DNA of 16,008 bases from an uncultured Bacteroidales bacterium (GCA_937901025.1 CALCGR010000015.1:1-16008); one strand, 5' to 3'. Positions 7,337 through 12,871 are shown, counted from the stretch's first letter. Notes: generated by a model from the sequence alone, not told the origin. Translations and numbers: made by a program.

Positions 7337-7902
7337 CTGATAGTTCCGAACATCTCGTAGAGGTCGTTCGCTCTGCCGTCGCAGGTGGCGTAACGATGGT
7401 GCAACTACGGGAGAAAACGGCCGACACGCGCACGTTCCTTGAGCGCGCTTTTGCTCTTAAACGTCTGTTGCTATCAACCGGTGTGCCGCTTATCATCAAT
7501 GACCGCGTGGATATAGCCTTGGCGGTGGATGCCGATGGCGTTCATCTTGGACAATCAGATATGCCCGTCGCCATCGCCCGCCAACTCTTAGGACCTGATA
7601 AGATCATCGGTCTATCGGTAGAAAACTTCGAGCAGATTAAGGAGGCGAATAGGTTAGATATCCAATATATCGGCATCTCGCCTATCTTCGCTACGCCAAC
7701 GAAGACGGACACCCACACGCCTTTTGGTTTGGAGGGCGCACGGCAGGCGGTTGCGTTGAGCACCCACCCCACCATCGGTATAGGCGGTATCAATGCGAGC
7801 AATATAGCTGCGGTTCGTGCAACGGGCTTAGATGGCGTAGCGGTAGTGAGTGCGATTATGTCCGCCTCCGCCCCCCGACAAGCCGCACAAGAGTTACTTT
7901 GA
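7318..7902 (+). CDS. thiE: Thiamine-phosphate synthase
   Basis: ThiE joins hydroxymethylpyrimidine diphosphate and hydroxyethylthiazole phosphate to make thiamin phosphate. The 194-residue TIM-barrel shows VQLREK near residue 28, LIINDRVDIALAVDADGVHLGQSDMP, IIGLSVEN, YIGISPIFATPTKTDTHTPFGL and IGIGGINASNI followed by GVAVVSAI, all the expected diphosphate- and thiazole-binding motifs. It is slightly shorter than typical ThiE at the N-terminus, starting directly on the first strand (MRLCLVTD). ATG 7318 overlaps the end of thiM by 19 bp, so translation is probably coupled. Its 3' end overlaps the 3' end of the opposite-strand regulator by 9 bp, and I see no terminator between them. No repeat insert is present, in contrast to thiM and thiD. 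Confidence 0.93.
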   Translation: MRLCLVTDSSEHLVEVVRSAVAGGVTMVQLREKTADTRTFLERAFALKRLLLSTGVPLIINDRVDIALAVDADGVHLGQSDMPVAIARQLLGPDKIIGLSVENFEQIKEANRLDIQYIGISPIFATPTKTDTHTPFGLEGARQAVALSTHPTIGIGGINASNIAAVRATGLDGVAVVSAIMSASAPRQAAQELL

Positions 7903-8982
7903 TTGGTAGTTCGTGGGAGTGCAACCGTGAACGGCGAAGAAAGCTCGGTAGAAAGTGCTGCGGTAACGGAAACCGACCTGTTGACTGATAGAACCAATAT
8001 CCATCTTTCCCTCCTCAATCAATTCGGTAGCTTTACGAATACGCAGTTGATTGATGTAATCGTAAAACGTCAAACCTGTAGCTTGTTTGAGTTGCAAAGT
8101 AAATGCTGTATGCCCGATATTCATTTGGTGGGCCAACTCGTCACGAGTCAAATCGGCTTGTTTATAGAGCCCCTGCTCCTCACATATTTCTTTCAGTTTG
8201 AGTAAGAACGCATTACTCTCACTTTCAATAGCCCGCAGGGCATCACTCTCACTTTCACTTTCACTCTCACTACCCCTTCGGGTGTCACTTTCACCTGCCT
8301 CTTGTACCATAACCATACGATAGACTTGGATATAGGAGAAGTTCCAAATAAAGAACGATAACCCATAATAGGAGATTGGCACCAACGGATTTTTACTGGT
8401 GAAGTAAAAGATATAGTTAACGATGAGGAAAAATAGCAAAAATAGCATTACATAAAACCACCGAACGGAACGACCTTCCAACGATGAATAATAGTCTTTT
8501 AGTTCCGCTTCGTGACGATAACCATAGATGAGGATGTATATAATCATGGCGATTACATACCCGATCAAGAGTATGGCAAAGAACAGTAAATACCACTTCT
8601 CACCAATGATAATGCCCACCGTAGATAGCACCACAAAAGGCACTACGTTGGCTAAGATACGCGTTTTCGTAATCGGTTGCGGGCGTACCAATAACACCAT
8701 GTTGATTGCACCAATCGGAATAGCCCAAGAATCAAAATAGATGAGATACATAGACCAGTCTGCCTCCACAAAAGAGCGAACCATAAAAGCAACGAAGAAT
8801 TGTATCGACAGCAACGTTGCTAACGTACCGCTCCAACGGCGCAAAGGTACTGCCGAATGAGTTTCATATTCCTCGCGAGGAAAAAGAGTTCGACCAAAAA
8901 GAAAAACAACTGCCCAACCTAATTGGGTCATAAAAAGCACTCCTGTAAGAAGCGTAAAAATATGATATAACGATACGTCCAT
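7894..8982 (-). CDS. Membrane-anchored AraC-family transcriptional regulator
   Basis: A 362-residue regulator. Residues about 4-225 contain up to seven hydrophobic segments (for example IFTLLTGVLFMTQLGWAVVFLF, FFAILLIGYVIAMIIYILI, FYVMLFLLFFLIVNYIFYF), indicating an integral inner-membrane sensor. Residues about 229-256 are a Ser/Glu-rich linker, and the last 100 or so residues are an AraC/XylS DNA-binding domain with two helix-turn-helix motifs (LTRDELAHQMNIGHTAFTLQLKQATG and IGSISQQVGFRYRSTFYRAFFAVHGCTP). The ligand is unknown. ATG 8982 is chosen over an upstream in-frame ATG at 9039 because the promoter lies at 9008-9040, giving a leader of about 20 nt. It is divergent from the lipoprotein operon at 9236 and is the natural candidate to control it through the repeats at 9090-9169. 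It converges on thiE. Confidence 0.85.
   Translation of the reverse strand: MDVSLYHIFTLLTGVLFMTQLGWAVVFLFGRTLFPREEYETHSAVPLRRWSGTLATLLSIQFFVAFMVRSFVEADWSMYLIYFDSWAIPIGAINMVLLVRPQPITKTRILANVVPFVVLSTVGIIIGEKWYLLFFAILLIGYVIAMIIYILIYGYRHEAELKDYYSSLEGRSVRWFYVMLFLLFFLIVNYIFYFTSKNPLVPISYYGLSFFIWNFSYIQVYRMVMVQEAGESDTRRGSESESESESDALRAIESESNAFLLKLKEICEEQGLYKQADLTRDELAHQMNIGHTAFTLQLKQATGLTFYDYINQLRIRKATELIEEGKMDIGSISQQVGFRYRSTFYRAFFAVHGCTPTNYQSK
8213..8296 (-). repeat. Hexamer (AGTGAR on coding strand) clusters encoding a Ser-Glu linker
   Basis: On the + strand, TCACTC/TCACTT-type hexamers form a five-unit run at 8243-8272 and two-unit clusters at 8213-8224 and 8285-8296. The clusters are separated by short inverted repeats: GCCC-GCA-GGGC at 8231-8241 and ACCC-CTTC-GGGT at 8272-8283. 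Read on the - strand they encode (SE)n with two interruptions (DTRRG and DALRAI). The segment joins the membrane part of the regulator to its DNA-binding domain. Confidence 0.8.
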
Positions 8983-9007
8983 ATTAAAGTTATTGCGAAA
9001 AAGGGTT

Positions 9008-9040
9008 GCAAAATTACTACTTTTTCTCCATATACACAAA
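9008..9040 (-). promoter_or_regulatory. Promoter of the AraC-type regulator
   Basis: Read on the - strand, TTTG (9037-9040) is followed after exactly 20 bp by TAATTTTGC (9008-9016). This fits the Bacteroidota -33/-7 promoter. Transcription would start near 9000, about 19 nt before the ATG at 8982. The -7 region is nearly identical to the thiD promoter. Confidence 0.75.
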
Positions 9041-9089
9041 TTTTATGCCAAAATAATGTCCATTTGCAAAGGGGAATTTACAACCCTCG

Positions 9090-9169
9090 CGGCTCGTATG
9101 CGACACAAACGGCTCGTATGCTACACCAACGGCGCGTATGCGACAACGGCGGCGCGTATGCGACAACAA
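9090..9169 (+). repeat. Four tandem 20-bp direct repeats between divergent promoters; candidate operator
   Basis: Four copies of exactly 20 bp, each starting CGGCTCGTATG or CGGCGCGTATG, occupy 9090-9109, 9110-9129, 9130-9149 and 9150-9169. The first 11 bases vary only at position 5 (T,T,G,G); the tail is CGACACAAA, CTACACCAA, CGACAACGG, CGACAACAA. Each unit holds a small inverted repeat of the form CGC-GTAT-GCG in copies 3 and 4. The last unit ends 3 bp before the -33 box of the downstream lipoprotein promoter. Twenty bp is close to two helical turns, so equivalent positions face the same side. AraC-family monomers typically contact about 17-20 bp, so four adjacent regulator sites are plausible; that is inference. 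Confidence 0.85.
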
Positions 9170-9172
9170 TTA

Positions 9173-9205
9173 TTTGCACCATTCCCAAAAAAGCAGTACT
9201 TTTGC
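9173..9205 (+). promoter_or_regulatory. Promoter of the FISUMP/lipoprotein operon
   Basis: TTTG (9173-9176), 20 bp, then TACTTTTGC (9197-9205). Expected start of transcription is near 9212, about 24 nt before the ATG at 9236. The 20-bp repeats end immediately upstream, a position suited to activation. Confidence 0.75.
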
Positions 9206-9235
9206 AGCCGATTTTCAAATTAAATTCAAAAATGT

Positions 9236-9940
9236 ATGAAAAATTATTTAAAAACAATGTTTGCATGCTGCTTAGTAGCAGTAATTGCAGGAATGCAGAG
9301 TTGTAAGTCGCGCGATGTCGAGCCTGAGTATGTGGGTGAGGCTGTCGATCTTGGTCTCTCTGTGAAATGGGCACAGACGAACGTAGGTGCCACGAAGCGT
9401 GAAAACGCAGGTAATTATTTTGCTTGGGGTGAGACATCTCCGAAGGAGTCTTACTCTGCCGAGAACTACAAGTGGGTGAACACCCTTGGTCGTCTTACCA
9501 AGTATTGTACCTCCAGCCACCTCGGTAGACCGGATGGGCTGACCATCCTTGAACCCGCCGATGATGCTGCTACCGCTGCGCTCGGAGACGGATGGAGAAC
9601 TCCAACGCAAAAGGAAATGCAAGAACTCCTCGAGAAATGTACATGGACGTGGTCGAGCCTTAATGGATGTCAAGGCTACATGGTTCGCAGCAACGTAAAG
9701 GGTTATACCGATAAGTATATTTTCCTTCCTGCTGCAGGTTTGTTTTTTGGCAATGAGAATCCCACTTTGAACTACTATGGCTATTATTGGACTTCTGAGT
9801 GCCCTGATTTGTCAGATTTAGATCCAAAGAAGACTCCTGTAGAATCGGCTTATTATCTTGATATCCAAATTGAAACTGCAGGCTGGAGCATGACTTCGCG
9901 TGTTGGTGGATTCACTATTCGTCCCGTTTATACTAAATAA
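9236..9940 (+). CDS. FISUMP-domain lipoprotein
   Basis: A 234-residue surface or periplasmic lipoprotein. The signal peptide ends in lipobox MQSC (Cys23). The mature part is a single FISUMP domain (named after the major paralogous domain of Fibrobacter succinogenes), recognised from VDLGLSVKWAQTNVGAT, NYFAWGETSPKESY, DDAATAALGDGWRTPTQKEMQELL, IFLPAAGLFF and a C-terminal GGFTIRPVY. The molecular function of this domain is not known; members are often paralogous cell-surface proteins. ATG 9236 is preferred over an out-of-frame ATG at 9232, since it alone gives a signal peptide and the domain. It is first in a two-gene operon with its own promoter and upstream repeats, 17 bp before the next lipoprotein gene. 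Codons look more T-ending than in neighbouring genes such as dcp, which could mean a separate history. Confidence 0.88.
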   Translation: MKNYLKTMFACCLVAVIAGMQSCKSRDVEPEYVGEAVDLGLSVKWAQTNVGATKRENAGNYFAWGETSPKESYSAENYKWVNTLGRLTKYCTSSHLGRPDGLTILEPADDAATAALGDGWRTPTQKEMQELLEKCTWTWSSLNGCQGYMVRSNVKGYTDKYIFLPAAGLFFGNENPTLNYYGYYWTSECPDLSDLDPKKTPVESAYYLDIQIETAGWSMTSRVGGFTIRPVYTK

Positions 9941-9957
9941 ATTAATAAGATAAGAAT

Positions 9958-11397
9958 ATGAAAAAGCATTTTATGATAGCAGCCGCTATTGCTGCGATTT
10001 GTGTTTCGTGCACAAAAGATAATATCATCGTTCCCGAGCCCACTCCGGTTCCCAAAAATTTAACGATTGTCGATAATACGTTCACCATCTATGATCTTAT
10101 TGAAAAGACCGATACTAAGACCGGTAACACCTTCCTTGAGTCTTGGGAAGGTGTTAACAGTTATACTCCCCATCTGCAATGTGTAGGTCCGGATGGTAAA
10201 CTGAAATGGGATAAATGGTTGCCTCTGACCTCTTTGCAAGCAGTCTCCACAATCAATAGAACGCTGTTCGACATTACGACAGCAGGTAACGTTATCGATA
10301 TTTATAATGCAAGATCTTCAGCCAAGACCGATGGCGTACATTGCGTACCTTATATTACAATGATCCGTCCTGACGGTACTAAGGCTTGGGGCGAAAATGG
10401 TAAGTTGTTCTATGACTTTGGTGCCCTCTCTAATATTAAATCTCCTATTGAGGGTATTGTTGCTGCCGATAACAATGGTGGTGCTTGGATTGTGGCAGGT
10501 TCACCCCGCAAACAGTTGGCCGTTGCTCGTGTTAATGCCGATGGAGATTTCGTCGTTAAACCGATTCTTTTTGAGCCGGACAAGGGCACATCCGGTGTCA
10601 AAGACAATATCTATCGTCCTCAACTGATTGTAAACGACAACAACGACCTCTTTATGGTTGTACAGTATGTCAATTACGTTGGTGAAGGTCAAGACATGAT
10701 AGTGGGTTATACGGATGTTATCAAAATCTCTGCTGACGGACAAGTTCTAAATCAGCAACTTCTCATTGCAGAAGAGAGTTTCCACATGGGCACGTTGGCG
10801 CGCTTGTATAAGGATGGGAAAGGCGGAGTATATGCTTCTTGGGTATCCGGTTTGCAACATCCAACTATAAAGCTTTACCACTTCGATGCCGATGGCAATG
10901 TTGCCGGATTTAATGCGGTCAACCTCTTACCTCAAGGTAGTTCGGCAGGAGCAATGAAGTTAGTAGCTGCTGTAGATCCTGCCACCGGTAATTTTAACAG
11001 CGTATTATGTGACGACGGAATGAAGAAGAGCGATATCTATTTCCAATCTGTTGATCTTACCGGTAAGACAACTTTCTCGGGTCCCGGCATTAAGCTGATT
11101 GATATGCCAGAAGGCGACCACTTTTCTTCGATGATGAAGTTTGTTCGTACCGAGGATAATCGCTATCTACTGACCTATGTATATAATATGAACAATAAGG
11201 GTCAGTACCTTTACAAAGCATGGGTAGATGTTCAAAAAGGAAGCACCGTTCCCGAGTGTGTCGTGAGGGTTGATTACTTGGTTAGTGGCATGGGGTCGTA
11301 TGGCGATACGGATGCCGTTTATAACAACCACCTTCGCCTTTTCTGGCACTTTGGAGGTCATCCGGGAATATACCTCTACGATCTAAGTCTGAACTAA
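9958..11397 (+). CDS. Lipoprotein with propeller-like DxDG repeats, function unknown
   Basis: A 479-residue lipoprotein: signal peptide MKKHFMIAAAIAAICVSC with lipobox CVSC (Cys18), followed by a Pro-rich spacer (VPEPTPVPKN). The body has recurring short turns at roughly 50-65-residue spacing: GPDGKLKW (about 76), RPDGTKAW (about 137), NADGDFVV (about 192), SADGQVLN (about 258), DADGNVAG (about 309). Such spacing suggests a beta-propeller built from about six to seven blades, similar to PQQ-like or delta-60-type repeat proteins. I do not recognise a named family or an active site. It is second in the operon with the FISUMP lipoprotein (17-bp gap) and is followed at once by a terminator, so the two products are likely to work together at the cell envelope under the divergent regulator. 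Confidence 0.75.
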   Translation: MKKHFMIAAAIAAICVSCTKDNIIVPEPTPVPKNLTIVDNTFTIYDLIEKTDTKTGNTFLESWEGVNSYTPHLQCVGPDGKLKWDKWLPLTSLQAVSTINRTLFDITTAGNVIDIYNARSSAKTDGVHCVPYITMIRPDGTKAWGENGKLFYDFGALSNIKSPIEGIVAADNNGGAWIVAGSPRKQLAVARVNADGDFVVKPILFEPDKGTSGVKDNIYRPQLIVNDNNDLFMVVQYVNYVGEGQDMIVGYTDVIKISADGQVLNQQLLIAEESFHMGTLARLYKDGKGGVYASWVSGLQHPTIKLYHFDADGNVAGFNAVNLLPQGSSAGAMKLVAAVDPATGNFNSVLCDDGMKKSDIYFQSVDLTGKTTFSGPGIKLIDMPEGDHFSSMMKFVRTEDNRYLLTYVYNMNNKGQYLYKAWVDVQKGSTVPECVVRVDYLVSGMGSYGDTDAVYNNHLRLFWHFGGHPGIYLYDLSLN

Positions 11398-11408
11398 TCA
11401 CCTAAGAC

Positions 11409-11442
11409 AAAAACGACTTTTCACCTCGAAAAGTCGTTTTTT
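11409..11442 (+). terminator. Rho-independent terminator of the lipoprotein operon
   Basis: An inverted repeat of about 14 bp, AAAACGACTTTTC / GAAAAGTCGTTTT, has a 5-nt loop (ACCTC, 11423-11427) and runs into a T-tract. It lies 12 bp after the stop codon at 11397 and isolates the operon from thiD. The stem is A/T-rich at both ends, so it may act on both strands. Confidence 0.9.
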
Positions 11443-11453
11443 GAGGTCATTTT

Positions 11454-11486
11454 CTTGCACATATCGCAAAAAAGTAGTAATTTTGC
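11454..11486 (+). promoter_or_regulatory. Promoter of thiD
   Basis: CTTG (11454-11457), 20 bp, then TAATTTTGC (11478-11486). Expected transcription start is near 11493, about 22 nt before the ATG at 11515. The surrounding AAAAAGTAGTAATTTTGCA is identical over 19 nt to the promoter of the AraC-type regulator. No TPP riboswitch fits in this short leader. Confidence 0.75.
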
Positions 11487-11514
11487 AGCCCTTTCACACA
11501 TAAACAGAAGCACA

Positions 11515-12348
11515 ATGAAGAAAGTTCTCACCATAGCAGGGTCGGACTCCGGAGGCGGAGCCGGAATACAAGCGGATATCAAGACTATCTCCGCCTTAGG
11601 GTGTTATGCGTCCTCGGTGATCACCGCCGTCACCGCCCAAAACACGTTGGGCGTACAAGCCGTTCATCCCATTCCCGCCGACATCGTGAGCCGACAGATC
11701 ACTGCCGTACTTGAGGATATCGGTGCGGATGCTATCAAGATCGGCATGCTCTTCTCTGCCGACACCATCCATGCCGTAGCACAAACCCTACTCCCCTACA
11801 CCTCTACTCCCCTACACCAAACGACTCCTGTCGTATTGGACCCCGTCATGGTCTCTACCTCGGGCCATCGGCTGATGGAAGAGGATGCGATAGAGGCACT
11901 GACGACCGAACTCTTTCCGCTCACGAGTCTCATCACCCCAAATATCCCGGAGGCCGAAGTGCTCTTGGGTGAACCGATTACAGATCTTACCGCCGCAGCC
12001 AAGCAGCTGGCGGAGCGATACCACGTGTCCGTCCTATTAAAAGCCGGCCACCAAACACCCTACTCCTCTACCCCTCTACCCCCCTACTCCCAATTGACCG
12101 ATATATTATATAACTATAAGGAGACGCGCACATATACGTATGCGCACCCGCGCATAGATACGCGCAATACGCACGGCACGGGTTGTACCCTATCCTCGGC
12201 GATTGCTTCGGAGCTGGCGAAAGGGTACGCATTGAGCGAGGCTGTCGGGCGCGCGATCGAGTATTTGGTAGCCGCTCTGAAAGCCGGAAAAAACACCCAA
12301 ATCGGCCATGGTTTTGGGCCTGTGGACCACTTTTTTGCACAAAAATAA
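11515..12348 (+). CDS. thiD: Hydroxymethylpyrimidine / phosphomethylpyrimidine kinase
   Basis: ThiD phosphorylates HMP and then HMP-P, giving the pyrimidine substrate of ThiE. The 277-residue ribokinase-fold protein has IAGSDSGGGAGIQADIKT near the N-terminus, DAIKIGML, VVLDPVMVSTSGHRL, LITPNIPEAEVLL, VLLKAGH and the anion-hole motif THGTGCTLSSAIA (Cys224). ATG 11515 is chosen because MKKVLTIAGSDS begins the fold and the promoter overlaps the upstream extension to 11455. Two octamer arrays are embedded in frame: one adds LLPYTSTPLHQ between a helix and the VVLDPVM strand, the other adds PYSSTPLPPYSQ after KAGH. Both positions are expected surface loops. Without them the protein would be about 253 residues. 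The gene stands alone, 3.6 kb from thiM-thiE, and is followed by the tRNA-Glu/rpsT unit. Confidence 0.93.
   Translation: MKKVLTIAGSDSGGGAGIQADIKTISALGCYASSVITAVTAQNTLGVQAVHPIPADIVSRQITAVLEDIGADAIKIGMLFSADTIHAVAQTLLPYTSTPLHQTTPVVLDPVMVSTSGHRLMEEDAIEALTTELFPLTSLITPNIPEAEVLLGEPITDLTAAAKQLAERYHVSVLLKAGHQTPYSSTPLPPYSQLTDILYNYKETRTYTYAHPRIDTRNTHGTGCTLSSAIASELAKGYALSEAVGRAIEYLVAALKAGKNTQIGHGFGPVDHFFAQK
11786..11819 (+). repeat. 34-nt octamer array, copy 3, in-frame inside thiD
   Basis: CCCTAC, TCCCCTAC, ACCTCTAC, TCCCCTAC, ACCA: the same 6+8+8+8+4 layout, with ACC(A) instead of TCCC at the end. It begins at codon position 2, unlike the other copies, and encodes LLPYTSTPLH. It contains no G. This is the most divergent copy, with A at the first position of two units. 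Confidence 0.88.
12058..12091 (+). repeat. 34-nt octamer array, copy 4, in-frame inside thiD
   Basis: CCCTAC, TCCTCTAC, CCCTCTAC, CCCCCTAC, TCCC, followed by AA as in thiM. It begins at codon position 1 and encodes PYSSTPLPPYSQ, nearly the peptide found in ThiM. It follows the conserved KAGH motif. The complementary strand has four G-tracts of at least three. Confidence 0.92.
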
Positions 12349-12376
12349 GGCAAAAATGCATTTTTTTTAAAAAAAA

Positions 12377-12409
12377 TTTGGTTAAATCAAATAAATTCCT
12401 TACCTTTGC
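12377..12409 (+). promoter_or_regulatory. Promoter of the tRNA-Glu / rpsT unit
   Basis: TTTG (12377-12380), 20 bp, then TACCTTTGC (12401-12409). The tRNA begins 19 bp downstream. An A/T-rich stretch lies directly upstream (12361-12376), which may act as an UP-like element and fits a strongly expressed stable RNA. Confidence 0.75.
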
Positions 12410-12428
12410 ATGCTTTTTCAATAAGCAC

Positions 12429-12500
12429 GGCGGATTCGTATATCGGTTAGTACGTCAGATTTTCATTCTAAAAAGAGCAGTTCGACTCTGCTATCCGCTA
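12429..12500 (+). tRNA. tRNA-Glu (anticodon UUC)
   Basis: A 72-nt tRNA that folds by eye: acceptor stem GGCGGAT (12429-12435) with ATCCGCT (12493-12499) including a G1-U72 wobble, D-stem GTA/TAC around ATCGGTTAG, anticodon loop TTTTCAT with TTC at 12462-12464, T-arm AGCAG-TTCGACT-CTGCT, and discriminator A12500. CCA is not encoded (next bases CAA). The TATCGGTTAG and CAGATTTTCATTCT cores match Bacteroidota tRNA-Glu. The anticodon stem TCAGA/TCTAA has one C-A mismatch (C12456-A12470) where a C-G pair is expected. rpsT follows within 58 bp and is probably cotranscribed. Confidence 0.93.
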
Positions 12501-12558
12501 CAAAATACCGACCTTCCTCAAAGGTAACAGATTGTTTAATTTTAAAAATGATTTTAAG

Positions 12559-12813
12559 ATGGCTAATCATCACTCATCTTTAAAACGTATTCGTCAAACG
12601 GCTGCCCGCAAGGCTCGCAACCACTATTATGCGCTTACCGCTCGCAATGCGGTTCGCAAGTTGCGCGCTACCACGGGTAAAGAAGATGCAACTGCTCTTC
12701 TGCCGAAAGTCACTTCGATGTTGGATAAACTTGCAAAACGCAATATTATCCACCGCAACAAAGCGGCTAACTTGAAGTCGAAGTTGGCAGTTTACGTAAA
12801 CAAATTAGCGTAA
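12559..12813 (+). CDS. rpsT: 30S ribosomal protein S20
   Basis: An 84-residue, very basic helical protein that binds 16S rRNA in the small subunit. MANHHSSLKRIRQTAARKARN at the N-terminus and NIIHRNKAANLKSKLAVYVNKLA at the C-terminus are diagnostic for S20, and the length is normal. ATG 12559 is preferred to the upstream in-frame ATG at 12532, which adds nine non-conserved residues. It lies 58 bp after tRNA-Glu. The gap holds a small hairpin, ACCTT-CCTCA-AAGGT at 12511-12525, which might be a processing or control element. A terminator follows the stop codon. Confidence 0.96.
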   Translation: MANHHSSLKRIRQTAARKARNHYYALTARNAVRKLRATTGKEDATALLPKVTSMLDKLAKRNIIHRNKAANLKSKLAVYVNKLA

Positions 12814-12828
12814 ATTATTATGCTTAAC

Positions 12829-12857
12829 AAAGGGCTGCCTGATGGGTAGCCCTTTTT
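12829..12857 (+). terminator. Rho-independent terminator after rpsT
   Basis: AAAGGGCTGCC (12829-12839), loop TGATG, GGTAGCCCTTT, then further T residues. There are eleven pairs including one G-T. It ends only 14 bp before the malQ ATG, so malQ either relies on read-through or has a promoter that I do not see. Confidence 0.88.
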
Positions 12858-12871
12858 AATTCGTTATACTT

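Noticed and set aside
5832..7902. A transposon or integron as source of the repeats
   Set aside because: No transposase, integrase, terminal inverted repeats or target-site duplications are visible in the window.
8983..9039. Extension of the AraC regulator to an ATG at 9039
   Set aside because: The extra residues (with KSSNFA) are the translated promoter. The same KSSNFA appears in the spurious extension of thiD because the two promoters are almost identical.
9090..9169. A CRISPR array
   Set aside because: The 20-bp units are directly adjacent with no spacers and no cas genes are nearby. The 34-nt octamer arrays fail for the same reason.
9064..9306. A small gene across the 20-bp repeats
   Set aside because: The frame only reads the repeats and promoter region, with no protein-like pattern, and conflicts with the clear promoter at 9173-9205.
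11455..11514. Extension of thiD upstream to 11455
   Set aside because: It covers the -7 promoter element; the conserved fold begins at ATG 11515.
12349..12376. A terminator after thiD
   Set aside because: There is a T-tract, but the only stem (GCA/TGC around AAAA) is three base pairs, too weak to call; the A/T run more likely serves the tRNA promoter.
12068..12421. A 117-residue opposite-strand gene over the end of thiD
   Set aside because: It is a shadow of thiD and the tRNA leader, with no start context or recognisable protein pattern.
12532..12558. Nine extra N-terminal residues on S20
   Set aside because: S20 proteins begin MANHxS; the extension is A/T-rich leader.
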